A stretch of DNA of 64,000 nt from positions 21,549,332-21,613,331 of the forward strand of contig CM040746.1 of the NCBI GenBank assembly GCA_022829145.1, given 5' to 3'. Made by a program: the position numbers and the translations under genes. Numbering within the stretch: position 1 is the first letter of the stretch; every line of letters starts with the position of its first letter. Positions 42,738-57,182 of the stretch are shown in pieces. The notes under the pieces were generated by a model. That model made no database searches. It saw nothing but the letters and a program-made list of their open reading frames with translations, and was not told the DNA's origin. The stretch comes from Albula goreensis (Eukaryota; Chordata; Actinopteri; Albuliformes; Albulidae).

Positions 42738-45700
42738 ACAAGTTCATGATTTGATTTTAAAACATACAATTTTGATATATATTACATCAGCTGTTACTGC
42801 ATTTTTGCATGTGTTAGAAAAAGTATGTAGAAGTGAACATTTCTAAAGTCTGAGGAAGAATATACTGGAAATGACCAAATGCATATGTAGTTTGGTGCAA
42901 CAGCAATTCATTCAAATTTCTGAGTGGAACATCAACTCGCTACAGCTGTTTTTAAGTTTTGCAAAACATTATAACCTTCAACCCCAAGCTTTCTGTTGGG
43001 GTGCATGTGTATATGAGTATTTGTGTCTCACAAACGCAAACACTCATACACACATGCAACCCAACAGTAAGCAACCCCCTCCACAAATATGCCTCTGTCT
43101 TCAACATACTTCTGAAACAGATGGATCAAACATTTTATGATTCAAAAGATGCTTTTGTTTGAGGAGAAAATTCACCCAGTGGACACATTCACTGTGCTTG
43201 GCTTGATGTTGGTTGTACAAACTCCATCCTGCTTTTAAGGAATCCATTAAACCAACTGGTTTTCTAAGACCAGAATGACAGATCAGAGATTAAAATGGGA
43301 GCTGTCTTCTGTACATTAGTGTTGGGGGAGGGGGATGGGGAGAATTATCTTCCAGGAAAAAATTCCAGGACAGTTATTACAAACTGGAACCCCCTTGTGA
43401 GTTTATTGGTTTGTTTTGTTTGTGGGAGGCCTTTTTTGACTAAATAATGAAGGCTGATGGGGGACCAGCCCTGTGATTGTCAATAATGACTGTAAGTACA
43501 TGGGCTGTCTCACGATGACCTTGCCTGTGTCTGAGGCACACACGGAAGCCATTAGCTTAAGTCACGTGTGCAAGTAACTGCTGAGAACCACATCCTATGG
43601 ACCGCTCACCTTTGACACCCATAGACATCTGCTGTTTCATGTTTCTTTTTTTCTTTGTTCTCCTCTTGTTGGGACTCACATTTAAGAGTATCTAAGTCAT
43701 TGTTTCATTTTGTCTGAGATGGGTACTCTTGAAAAATGTTGATAATACACAGTGTCATTAATGTTTTGGAAATGTTAAGATTTTGTTTGTGAGCCACTGA
43801 ACTGAATCTCAGAAAGACACAGCATTACACAATTTCCAGTCTTCTAAAGGTCAATATCAGAATGAAATCTATCTCAGGAAAAAAAATTAATGTGTCTGAT
43901 GATGCAAAAATGGGATAAATAAAATTGAAAAATAACTATTGTCTATGAGCAAAGTGGGAGGGGTGAATAGGCTTCATATCATCACTTATGGACATATTTT
44001 GAATCCCTGGATGTCTCTCGTGAGCGAACCAGATGATCACGCCGTTGCTGCATGTGACTCCAAAAACGCCTCTGTGATCCATCAGAATGGGGCGACCTGC
44101 CCCCAGCAATTCTCACGACCCTACAGAGACTCTTGAAAATACAACAGGAAGTTTAGGGTCAGTCAGTGGAAAGAGGGGTGGGCTGAGAGGAGTCCTTGCC
44201 TTGTGTGTGAAAACTGCATTACGGTGAGCTTGATATTTTAATGTCCCTCCCAGTTTCTGAGATGAAACACACAGCCAACTGCAAATACCAAACAATGGCA
44301 CCAAATTGAAATGATATGGTTGTGGCAGAAAGTGGTAAACAGTTTTATCACTGATTAATTTTTTTCCTGTATTTTTATCATTTTTCATTATAGGGCATGC
44401 TACATGCATGATAAAAAGTAAAGTCCTTTATTCCCAGAAAATAAATGTGTTCCCATGATTGTGAAACAGCATGGTGCGAATTCCAAAGGTGGAAAATGGC
44501 AAAAAGGCTCAATAACCACACTGAGTCACTCATAGTTTTATTAATTGTGGGTCTGTTTTTGCAGACCACTGTATGGTGCCAGATTTTGTCTCCATGTTCC
44601 TTTAATTAGTATAGTTTTCAGCCATTACTATTAGAGGGCCCACATAGCTCCTCTGGTCTTTCTCTCTGAAGCTTTAGCATGCCTGTTAGGTTTCCTATAG
44701 GTGAGAGAGCAACATGTAAAAGTAATTCTGAGCAGATTAATTAATTATAATCATTTATAAGGCAGTCTTGGGACTCTCTGAAAAAGCATGTTGACTTATC
44801 TGTTGAGTATCTGATCCAAATTTAGGTGGTGAGAGAGCCTGCAAAAATCAAGGTTTACTTCTATAAAAGGCAACATCCTCTCCATCCTTTCCAAAGACAT
44901 GTATGATAAATGTGTTTTACAGTTAGGATAAATAAAAGGTTACCAGAGGGACAAAGACACAAGACTATGGGCTGTGTACAATTTTCAAGCATTACAAACT
45001 TAAAACCATTGACTGTCTAATAGCCTAAACTAAAGCCTTAAAAGGCTGTTGAAGAAAAGCTTAATGCCTAACCCATAAACCCCCCCTGGAGCTTTCAGAA
45101 CGTGAGAATTTGCATAAAGTACATCAGTCATCTCTAACCATGGAATACAGATGCAGGCGAAGCAACAGAGCCTTGTCATTGAAAGAAAATTCATGGAATT
45201 CACAGAAAAGACTGCACTTTTTTAAAAAAAAAAAAGGAAAGAAGGCAAAAACAAACAAACCCTTGAGAGGATACATGATTGTGGTACACTGTGTGCATTT
45301 CTCAGCTCTGGATATCTGGATGGGGAGGGCAGAGAGGGGTAAGGTTGGTGTGGGCGATGGGGTTTAGCCCTCAGGGAACTTTAACTTAAACGCAAACATC
45401 CAGTTTGCATTCAACTCAAAGCCTTCTCCTATCACAGCCATGGGATATACACAGGGGTGACACTTGGGGGAAGTCCTATTAATAGTTTGATTTTAATTTC
45501 ACTGGGAACACATCATGCTGTAAGCCACAAGAGTATCAAAAAGCACATATTTTATTTATTTAATCATTCTGTAAAGTTTATTTAAATTGAGTAAGATGAG
45601 GATTAAACCTACCAGCCTTAAGTCTTTTTGAAGTAGTGTTGAACTGATCAGTCATACAATCATGCCTCGACTTGCCAATTCCCATGAAGAGTTTATAAAA

Positions 45701-48118
45701 ATGTCAAAACATTAATCAATCAACAGCAGGACCCCACGTGAGAGTAGCCCATCTAGAGAGAGGGAGTCTCATTGGCTGAGAGTAACTCCTCTTATCGATT
45801 TGGCACAGGTTATTTGCCCACACCAGATGTGAGATAATGACTTTACAGCAGAGCTTATTGAACAAAAGTGAAATAGAGAGAAAAGAAGGAGGAAATAGCA
45901 GATTTTTGGAAGAAAATGTAATCTTGTCTGTCCTATTCTCCCAGACTGAGGGATTCAGCAGTGATGAGCTGAACCTCCAGATATAAGCAGGTATCCCATG
46001 TTTAAAGCAACCTAAATATCTGGGATAAAAATTTGTTTCAAACAATGTATAAATCATGCTCTCACCCATATTATAATGCCTCTCACATAAAAATAACCAT
46101 AACACTGATGTTTTTATGGAAATTACCCAGCTCCAGAACATGGATATTTATGGAAAGCCAAACTCTAGTTCAAATAGCAATGCTAACACTGAGCCCTTGT
46201 CATATTCCTGATTTATCTTGTAAACATTTTCAATTTCTTTTCATATGTGATTTTAATGAATAGTTTCAATACTTTTAATTGGAATAAATATATGATAAAT
46301 TCACTACAAGCTCATAATATATTGAAACATTGCATGAATTATATATGATGCACCATGGGCATAATACAATAGAGTTTAATATTATTATATATTCATAACA
46401 CAGTCAGCATGTGGTTTGAATGGTAACTTGAAATTAAAGTAATTTTAATTAAGGTCTAAAGAACATGTGTTGAAATAATTGCTGGATGTAACATTCCGTG
46501 ACCCATTATGTTATCACTGGTTTGCTACTGGGTCTGAGTAAAAGGCCAATATGTGACCTTTCGGAAATGAACTCCCATCACCTCAACCACTGGAGCTGTC
46601 TTCCATCCACACAATCAACACAAACAAAAGCTCAAAATCTATGTGCCACATGGGAAGATCTGTCTTCTTTCAAACATTTGACAAACATTTTCAAAACAAA
46701 ATGATTCTGAACAGTGTAGGTTACTATCACTCCTCCGGGTGTTGTGTACCTGACACAATGCACTGATTTATCATTAAAGACTACTAGGAAAGCTATATAT
46801 CAAAGACATCTCACTTGCTTACAGGGATTATATGTCTCAACAAAAGCATCAAAAAGCAACAACGGCTAAGAATCCCAGTGATCTACAATGTTGCAACATG
46901 ATCTACAATTAGTGAGCCTAATGAATTCCATCTGGGAGAAAACAGGACCATCAAAGAGGTTTTATGGTAAGAGACTGAAACATTTGTCTGTGGGTCATTC
47001 CAAAAATTCCCAGGGGACCCCAGCCATTGGTCCTGGGGTTCAAGGAAGTGCCGGTCTCTGCAGACGTTGGAGTCCGAGCGTTTGCAGGGTCTAATCCAAA
47101 CTCGGACTTAATGGGTTCACAAATGCAAGGGTGGAGGAGGGGAGAGATAGTGGGTGAGGGGTACCCTATCAGCCACCACAAAGCTCAGTTTATATGGTTA
47201 TCAGATCTTATACAAACACACAACTTTACCACTGCAGACAGGTCTACAGTTACATTCAACAAGGTCTGAGACCATGGGACCATGAGCTGCAATGAAATTC
47301 CAAAGTACTGCTATTTCCTGAGAGAGAAGAACAACAGAGGTCTGGGGTCAAAGGCCAGTCAAGGAAGGAGACTACTGGTCTAACTACTGCAAGGGAAAAC
47401 ATGCAGCATTGTCTGAAGATGGGAGAGGACAGTAATATAGCTAACTGGTATGGGTCATGGGACAGAAAAATAAAAGCATGATAATCAGGAGTGGAGTTGC
47501 TTTTTGTCATGAATAGGTTAATGGCTGGGAAAGTTGTTTTTTTAATGCCGGATGTGTTCTTAAAATAGTTCACTCACTATAAAAAAATGTCCCAGGAGTG
47601 CTAGCTGGACATGCTCCAGCTACCCATTCCCTAGGCCTGCAGCTCCTGAGATCTCACCCCAGCCAAACAAACAGCCCACAAATTCCTCACACTATGAGGG
47701 CCAACCAGGACATGATGCACATTTCCTTCAAGTGGATATGTCCTCTCTGTGATGATCATACAAATAACAGCAAGAATAATTATGATAACAACAAGAATAA
47801 TTATGATAACAATAGGAAAAGAAGTCAGTTGTCAGTTGAAGAGTTTTTAGTATAAGCCAGCAGATGACTTGATGATAATATTGTTTATTATTTATTTGGT
47901 GGACAGAACCAAAATCTCTCAGGATCAAAGAGTGCAAAAGGCATAAACACTCTCTTTGTGCTTTATGTGTGGCTTGGACTTAGTGTACCTAAATACGCAA
48001 AACAATGAATTCATAAGAGGTCTTTACTTTCTACTATAAGGGGTAGTAGAGTCTGGAATCAAGATGAGACTAAATGACATATTTACCAACTAATTAAGAA
48101 AAAAAACGATGTCTTTCT

Positions 48119-48186
48119 TAAATAATCACAAACCACATTACAACTAAACACTTAGATTTAGTTGTCATGTGGTTTGTGATTATTTA
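48119..48186. repeat. 30-bp inverted repeat with one mismatch (hairpin)
   Basis: Arms 48119-48148 and 48157-48186 are reverse complements except for one position, with an 8-base loop (CACTTAGA). The arm core is AATCACAAACCACAT. The whole unit is 68 bp. Confidence 0.9.
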
Positions 48187-48756
48187 TGTTTTATTGATAA
48201 TCCTATTTTCATTTTCAAATTTCCATCTCATTTTTCTTTGATATATTCCTGTGAGCAGAATTTAAAATTTAAAGTATTTACCAATACTGTAACCTTTATT
48301 TGTCATCTGTGGCAAAGGGATAACAGTGACAGGAATATGTCTCCATTAAATTTGTCTTGCAAAATTACTTTGCAATGCATTGATTCTCATAGCTCTCAAT
48401 TGTACTGTAGCGCATACTAATGCCATGTAGTGTATACCTCTCTCCATCTCTCACTCTAATTATTATTACAACACAACAAACTGCCCTTTGGAAGAAGGGA
48501 ATAATGGGAGAGAGAACATTACAAGCTTTTAACGTTATTAAAACGTTTATTTCAATGCCTGGGAGTACTTTTCACACATCCCACACTGGTAGGCACAAAA
48601 CAAGATGAGCTGTAACAACATGTGAATACACACTAAACACACAAGAAGCAAGAATAAAAGAAGAGTGAACATTAATTATGTAATATATGAAATAAAAGTG
48701 ATCAGCTCTGCTAAAAATGTTTGGCACAATATAATCTAACAGTAACACTCTATGTA

Positions 48757-48793
48757 CAGCATATTCTTTTATTATTAAGAAAAGAATATGCTG
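48757..48793. repeat. Perfect 14-bp inverted repeat
   Basis: CAGCATATTCTTTT (48757-48770) and AAAAGAATATGCTG (48780-48793) around a 9-base loop. Confidence 0.85.
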
Positions 48794-51700
48794 AGTCCCA
48801 AGACTATTATTATTAAATGTTGTGTGTACAATTGTGCATGCAACAGTCTTTCTTTTGTTATATGTAGTGATGGTGAGTGATTGCTGATAAAGGAAAAATA
48901 ATTGCTTAATTCATCCTGCATAATCACAGTGCAATGGAGGGCACCAGAGACTCTGGTCCAATCTGTACCAGATGTTGACCCTTCCAGCCCTGGCCCAGCC
49001 CTTTAGGCATTGTGGGCTGGATGAGGAGTGTTGTGTGGGAGTCTAACATGCTCCACAAAACAAAACCCAGAGCCACATACTGAACTGTGCTTTCATCAAC
49101 CAGAGCAAAAGCATGTGTCTGCTTTTACCCTGGTTCGTTTGAGTTCAAGAACCTACACATTTCTCTAAACATGCACACAATGGTATGTCGAAGTGAGGAA
49201 TTCTTCATAGGCATGGTATTGATTATATTAACTCTCTTTTTGGCATTGACCAAACTATTCAGAAGTGTTTATGAGTATTTTAAACTTTTTTGCTAAGCAA
49301 TGAGAAATTAAATTATACTGCTTTCAGACTTATTCCCCACTGATGACCTTATTTAAAGACAAAGTTATAAAATGTATTGCATAGAGAAGCCAAAAAACCA
49401 AAACTCTAGTGTTGTGCTCGTCCACAGGTATATAATGTAGAAATTTTTGCCTTGGAAAAAAGAAAAGTGAACTTCAATCCATGCCTGTTAAAAAGAGCAC
49501 TTTTGAAACTCAAATTGTGCCTATTGTCAACCATTCATTTTTTTATATATGTATATTTTATTATTTTCAAAGTAATCCAATTTTCCAAACCTTTTTACTG
49601 TTGCCATGAAACTGTACCGTCTTGGTAATCAATAATATTACCCAGCAACATAGCTAATTGTGGAAGCACACCCTATGGTAGTAACATGTTTACATTGTAA
49701 AAATGAACAGAGGGTTTATCACTGGTTCTAATTGACCATGGGTCCATATTTTCAGCAGCTGTGACTCCATAGATTTCACTAGCCAGTCAGTAATTTAATT
49801 TTGCATTTGTCATATAGCACAATAGGGAAATGAAGGCATTGCTTTATCTGATTAAAAGTCCCGAAATGTGAATATGTGCCATTCTTCATTCGCATGCATA
49901 ATTATTTTTGATATAAAGCAGCTTAGAAGAATAAATTCCAAGACAGCAGTCTATCTGGAGAAGCAATGCACCTGTTTACCATGGACTCTGTTGCATTGGC
50001 TCTGGTTTTTAGGTTAATATCATAAGATCTGATAACATCAAACTTTGGCTGTGAGGACATTTAGTTTAGGATTTAGTAGGATTTATTCACAGCTGTTTTG
50101 TCATTGAATTAATAATGGGGGTTTCCACACATAAAGCACATAATGTGCCAAAAGCTATATAGCCTCAACTCAGAATGTTGCCACACATGAGATGGTGGGT
50201 GGTCTTTCAACAGTAACCTCTACAGGTAACTGTCTAGCAGGCAGCTAATTACCAATTTTAACGGGTTATAAGAAAATGGTAACTAATTTTAGGATAACAG
50301 TAATGAAATTTATCACAATGTAGAGTAACTAAAGAGTATGGTGATAGAAAGAGAGGAGAAAGAGAATAAAACACATCCCAACAAAGACAGAAGGAAATAG
50401 TTGGGTCAAATAACTGCATGGCTTCCTCCCTGATGCTTAATTGAATTACAGCTGAAACATGCACTGATTTCAAATCTGGCATTCCACATAAATCCTATAA
50501 CTATTACCATTTATTATATAATAATATATAATAGCATCCACTATATATTATTTTATTATTATCTCAAGGGCACCTAGAATTTAGTGATCAATCTGTTTTA
50601 GAAAAATATAATACCAGCAACCCCTTCAATTAGATTTAGTTCCAGCTTCAATCTTGTGAAAATCTTCAGAGGGCATTTCATTGTGCAGAATATACATGCA
50701 GACATCATGTACAACACAGAGACTATTCAAGTGAAAAGATTACCATATTGCTGCCGATTTCCCTGTATAAAGAAGTATGCCCTGCACAACGGTGATGAAT
50801 GTAAGGCACTTCATCCATGATGAGGCTATATCTCCAACAGTGTAGGACACATACAGGAAATATCTGCTTCACACAACCTGGATAATCCTCTAGCAAATCT
50901 TCCTTTCCTTTTCTGTGGTCTGATTTCAAAGGGAACAACTGTGGTCAGGGGTTGGTTTTAAGAAAACAGTTTTAGTTTTTCAAAGAGGTGCTGAGCCCAC
51001 AATGGCTCAACATTGCACAAGGACATCTAAGAAGACCCAGGACTTGGGTAGGATGGGGAGAATGTCATGTTTCTGTCTTCATGAAGGGTGTTAGAGCAAT
51101 GTCATTGTACTGTGTTTTCCTAGTGGCATTTTTGTCTTAATGTTAAACCCTGGGTTAGAATCATAACCCCTTATGAAAACAAAGAGTGAACTTTACTGTC
51201 AGCCAGTCTAAGGTTCAGCATTATGAGAAGGTTCATGGTCACAAAAATTCTATTCAAAGTCTCAGCAATTACAGTTACTAACCAAATAATTCATTACTTG
51301 CCAGAACAGAATTGAACAGACCAACATTTCATTAATTCCCCTCAGTGGAAGGGAGATCAATTTCAGTGCAAATCTATAAAACATTTTACAGGATGATTAA
51401 CATGAAGAAATATATTACACATTTCTAACCAGAATAGACCAGAATGAATAAAAACAAACTTCTTATCAACAGTCACTGATCGGTCTAATTAATTTTTTCT
51501 GTCTGAGGAGAGTCTAAGAGAAGACGTCCAGGGAAAAGTGAAAAGAAACAAAAATCTGATTAGTATCAATCATTCAACAAAGAATCTTCTCAATGAATTT
51601 AAGTTACACCATAAGCCATTTCCTTTTCCTTTTTTTTCATTTTGAATGCTACACTGGCTATATTTTTGTGCTCTATGCTTATGCCTAACCCATGCAGCAG

Positions 51701-51850
51701 TACACAATATTGGCTTGGCTTGAGCCAAGCAGTTTTTCCCAAATGAAATAAACTTAGTTCAGTGGTCTGCCTTGTCCAGCACAAAGGGCAGACACTTGAT
51801 TCATCATTAATTTTACTTGCTACAGGTGTATGGAGAAGGAGGTGTATGTT

Positions 51851-51851
<1 letters not shown>

Positions 51852-51923
<72 letters not shown>

Positions 51924-51930
51924 GTGTGTG
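51852..51930. repeat. (CA)n microsatellite ending in a CG/TG palindrome
   Basis: About 34 CA units run to 51920 and then into CGCGTGTGTG. This creates a perfect 16-bp palindrome, CACACACGCGTGTGTG (51915-51930), and is followed by CGCGCACA. The whole tract is alternating purine/pyrimidine. Confidence 0.95.
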
Positions 51931-54900
51931 CGCGCACAGACTGTCCCCTGGTTAACAACTGGCCTGTGAGTGGGGATAGTGTAATGGACTCGAATGTAGG
52001 ACAGAGAATGCAGGTGACCTGTTTAAAAAGGCCACATCATTCCCCACCTTTGCTGGACCTGAAGAGTCAGGTGAGGTCCGCTGGCCTGGCTGGACTGGAT
52101 CTTAGCATTTTGGTGCACAGCAGACAGTAGGAGCAGAGGCTAATATAAAAAAATCATATGTTGTTGAATGTTCATGACCACTTCTGTTTGGCTCTTTAAT
52201 AGAGATCGTTCACCTTCTTGAGAGCTGTCCAGATATTCTGCCTGGTGAAAGCTGTAATGGATTTCAGATGCAGACCATTTTGCAACAGTGGTGTGGAGGC
52301 CTGAAACATGAACAAACTGTAAGCAAACATTTCATCAAGGCCCTGGCAGATTACTGAGCTAAATGAATTATGATAGACCAATAGTAAAAACTACTTTTGT
52401 CATACAGTCACAGGTAGTCTTGAGTTTCAGTTCTGTTTTTTACAACACAGTTATTACCTTCAGTGATTTAAGGGTGTTTTTTATATATATATACCTCATG
52501 AATGCTCAACAAACTCAAAGTTATACAAAGTGTAAGTCTCTTAATGACAAAAATTGCATGATATATTATACCAATAAAGAAAAATGGGAATTTTATTACC
52601 AATTGTCAGCTGTTCATTACCCATTTGAAAAATAAAATTCAATACTTTTGTGTAGTATTTTCTAAACATATGAACATTTAAACACCAAGAGATATGTAAA
52701 ATGTATTACTACTTCCCTACTCCAAAAAGAAACAAACACATTCTCTCTCCCCCTCTTTTAATTGAGATGCAGTTAATAAAGAACAAATTAACATTAGAAT
52801 GGAGCACAGACTGGAGGACTGATGACATGGACTGTACCACTTGCCCACACACACCATTTTGATACCTTGTGTAAGACAGTAAGAGTAATATTTTCCCTTC
52901 AGACCTTTCTTTCTCAATCCCTGCCTGTCTGCACAAGGCCAGTTTCTGTGAAAGACATAAAATTTTTGCTGCACATCGGAGCCCACAGGCCTATTATTGT
53001 GAATTAGAAATCAGTGCATTTCAACAGAGGTGGGATAAAACCCTGACAATGAAAGGAAAATACTGCCCATCAAACCTGACATTGAACTACCTTAGAGAAA
53101 TATTAAATAACTACTCATCCTCGCACAGACTGCTCCTTATTTTCCATGGCAACAGGATGTCTCAACATGATACCCTGAGTCAAAAGTTCAGCAAATATTT
53201 GTCATTGTTAAATTTTGTTCTAAATTTAGTGTGTGTGCAAGTGTACAGATGGTGACCAGGTAAAGCTAATTTTTCTCTTCTGGCCTGCTTCAAGTAGTGT
53301 TTAATTTGGAGATAGGATCAAAATACTCAAGTTTACAATGAAAATGAAATGCTGTGCCTGTTTTCTGTTTTGCCATCAGGGGATACAGAGGGATACCTAT
53401 GTTGTCATTTATTAGCAAGATAAAGAAAAAGGAACTAAATCAGTTTGTAAAGCATATTGCAATCCCCCTCACATCTTCAGTTACTGCTGAGATCTTTCTC
53501 TGTGTTTTGCAGGTTTGAATTCCTGAGTTGAGAGAAATTGCTGAAGCAATTTTCATCACACAGCCTTAAACCTTATAATCCCTTATAAGCACATAAATAC
53601 TGTTACTATTATTACTACTCATTGCAATACAGAAATCAGGCATGCTAGTCAATATTAGCCCAGACTGAGATTATATCAATTGGATTTGAAGATAGTTTTC
53701 AATACGTCGCTACACTATAAGCCCCCCCTCCCTGGGGTACAATGTGCACTGACACAGTCAGGTTTTGGTGAGAGAGCATAGGACACATCAGTATACTGAA
53801 GAGCAGTTCTCCACAGGACAGGTTCCTTGGCAACCACCTCATAGAATGAGTTCCAATAAACTAGTTAAACTGAAGGTTGGACAAAAGCCAGGAGAAGCAG
53901 ACAGCTTTGTTGCTCCTCTTAACAGAAGTTGCTTCACTCAAATTATTCCCTGCAGATTTAAGAAATAATTCACAGATATCATATTTTTATTTTTAAAAAA
54001 TCAAGTTATATCATTTATTTATGCAAACTATGGAGACTTTGCTGTTCCATTAAATAACATACAAATGTAATACATACAGTAGAGAAACTGTACCAGATTG
54101 TCAAACTGTAAACTGTCAGTTCCCAGAAAACTGCATTGCACAAAGCATATTCAGGGGAAAACATGCACATTCTATAGCACATCATTTCAATACAATAGAT
54201 CTTATGAGAAAATATATTCATATATATATAAACATCTGAATATTCTTCATATACAAGGTCAGTAGATGGATATTTATATTATGGTGTGCGTGTAATTATC
54301 CTTGATATGAAATTGTTTAGTAGCATACTCTTTCGTATTTTTCACTAAAATATATTTCAATGCATTATCATTTCCAAAAATATATTCCTATCTTTGTCAA
54401 ATATACTTGCATTTATATACCGGTCATCTGGATTAATAAATGCTCAAGGACTTGGCAACTGAGTGGAAAAATACTAAAATGTATTTCAAAAATACCCTCT
54501 AAAAGGTGGAGAAAACAAGGCTAACTTGCTAATCAGTCAGGTTTATAATTTACATTATAACACACGTTATACACATGTCCTCTTCGGGAATTGAATAGTG
54601 GGAGACATTGAAGCAGAGACACGTGGAGCAGCAATCTCGGCACGTTTCCATTGGAACAGACAGATCAACTGAAAATGGCAAAAGCAGTGGCCACGTCAGA
54701 GGGGAAAGAAAGCTAGGTGGTGGATCCATGTCAGATCAATAATCATATCAGCACTGTGAACTAACTAATCAGCACCTCTCCTTAAATGAAAAAAACAAGG
54801 GATGGATGTTTGAGGGGAAACCAATCAACTGAGGGCATAATAGCACCTAACCCCTGAGAGCTACATGCTGGCAACACTGGTCCTTGACATGGATCACCTG

Positions 54901-56955
54901 AAATGACATGGTTAAGTGCTGCCCTCTTCTGTAAACAATGAATATTGCTGAACATCGACCAACTCGACACAACAGAACCTGGGGAGGAATGCCTTCCCAG
55001 CCACCGTAAATATCATTTGCCTTTGAAAATTTTGAGGTACATCGTGTCAGTCAATGGGAAATGCGGGCTGCTCTAAAATACAATTCTGCTATATACAATT
55101 CCTAGTCCACATATTTGTATGTGCTTAAATTTCAAAGTCTCTGGTTACCATTAATAAAAGTTATTTGGATGGTTAATTTTCTACAAGTATGTGTATGAAA
55201 TTTGTATACATAAATGTATATATCTACAGTGTGTCTATATTCTCTACATTTTTGCCTCACCACAACCAGTCCTTGATTAAATGGACAGTCTTTGCAATGC
55301 AACCACAATGCATTTAGTTTTTAGCAGGGCATTTATGAAAAATGTTTTATTTCAAGCTCAGTGCTGAAGAGTGGAGATCTGAAAGAAATTGATTAAAAAA
55401 ATGAACTGTAAAGCCGTAGAATCTTACGATAATGCACACTGGCTTGATTGAAGAGGGCTGAGGTTGTTGCTCAGTTGGCTCTCAAAATGGTTGTGTGAAT
55501 TATCATTTAGCCCTCTATACAGCTCTTTAGTGTTCACTCTAGGATCTCATCACCAACTACAGTGCCAATACTGGAGCTTCCACAGGTTTACCTGTATGCT
55601 GAGCGACATTTTGGATGAATGCAAATCAAATAGGTCCAGTCCTATTCAACTCAAGCTGCCAAGCCTGTTTCCCTGTTGTTCTGCATTTTCAGATCATTTT
55701 GGATCAACTATTCCACTTTTGCTTGCATTTAAAGGGAAGTTGTAAGGCTGTAGTACACATGAATTTTGATGCAATTCTGCTGGAATGTACTAAAGGACTG
55801 TGATATTTTCTACCCCAAAAGGACTGTCTCCAGCCAAAGAAGGCCCCCTATTCCATTCATTTTAAATGTATCTGTATCAAAATGGATTTCTCTGTTTAGT
55901 GCAATGGCTAAAGTCTCATTAAATCAATCACCAAAAAATAGTTCTAAACCGAACAGTGTCAACTTGCTGTCCAGTTTGTGACAATCTTAATCACAAACAT
56001 TCCAAGGTTTTATGGACAGGCGTAAATTCACTTGTTGTACATTCTTACTGTTTCTGTGGTTTTAAACAAGGGTGAAACAAAGGCACAAAAACACCCCAAA
56101 AGTTTTCTTCCCCAACCCCAGTCCAGCTACCACACCCTTTAGGTGTATAACAGTCCTCCAGGTATGATATTTATGCCACTGTGTGGTGACCTGTATGTCA
56201 CGTGTCACTCCAATGTGGGATATTGCAAGTGTACTCTTGAGAAGGTTGCTGTATCTCAAGTTAAGTATTATATCAGCTGCATAAACAGGCTGCAGAATGC
56301 CTGAGACCACAAACTAACTGCTGCCCTGTCGTCCAGCAAATAAATACTGCTGCTCTTTGTACAAACTAGATAAAGCAATGGACTAAAGACAACAGCAGAT
56401 AAGAACTGCTCCAAAATTTAAAAGAAAGTAACACAATGCTCCAGGAAGAGAAGTAATACCTGGCATACAAACTCATCCCCCTCTTTTTAAGTGGACCCTG
56501 AGGATTCTGAGAATATGTATGTATACACCAAATATTACAGTGTCCCCTGGAGGCTGAGTAACAGGAACAGGCTGACAGGAAGCCATGGACACAAATAGAG
56601 GGGATGCTGGGAAATTGAGTGTGTACTGCTACCAATGCTGGGAGCCTGTGCTGTAGCTGCTAAGCTTACCAGAACACTGAAAACCCAGGCTTCAGTTCAG
56701 CACACCATGGCCTTTGTTTCACTACCTCCTTGAGGAACCTGCTTTGGTACTGTAGGATTGACTAAGTGTCAGCATTTGAATAACATATATGCGCACTTGT
56801 GTTTAAAATGGGCATGTCAACCTTTGTTTGTGTTAGGTTGAGCAGGTATGTATGTGTGTGCCTGTATGTGTGTGCTTTCATGCATGCACATATGCATGTG
56901 CAAATGGATGGATTTCTGTACACATGTGTTTGTGTGCCTTGAGTAATGAGGTCAG

Positions 56956-57182
56956 TCAGGAGCAGATAGAGCCCGGGATGGTAGCCAAGCTGCAGACCGG
57001 GGTTGGAGAGCTGTAGAACACAGGGTCAGTCATGGGAAAGAGCAGCAGCAGGAAGAGAAGGACCCCCAGTAGGTAGAAGGACAAGAGTGTGAGGCGCTGG
57101 GGATGCTCCAGGGCTGTGCTCAATGCTGGGAAACCCATGTAGTTACAGAAGGAGTGACACAGGACCGGACCCAAGAGGTGAC
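56956..57182 (-). CDS. rce1: rce1 coding exon 8 (last)
   Basis: It begins two bases into a Gly codon after CTCAG and encodes [21 protein letters not shown] final membrane helix and a short tail ending ICS, then TGA, follow. HSFCN supplies the second His and the Asn of the active-site motif. Confidence 0.95.

Larger units (their letters stand above)
42738..56955. other. Noncoding stretch between the repeats and rce1, no gene recognised
   Basis: No supportable coding exon or RNA gene in 14 kb. Items seen are a 21-bp unit repeated twice at 47766-47807 (AACARCAAGAATAATTATGAT), two hairpins at 48119-48186 and 48757-48793, and a (CA)n with a Z-prone palindrome at 51852-51930. A 141-codon minus-strand frame (45716-46141) has no family resemblance. 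The polyadenylation site of rce1 should lie in the right part, but no convincing hexamer is close to its stop. Confidence 0.5.

Noticed and set aside
45716-46141. 141-codon minus-strand frame
   Set aside because: No recognisable domain, no promoter or polyadenylation context, and AT-rich noncoding composition.
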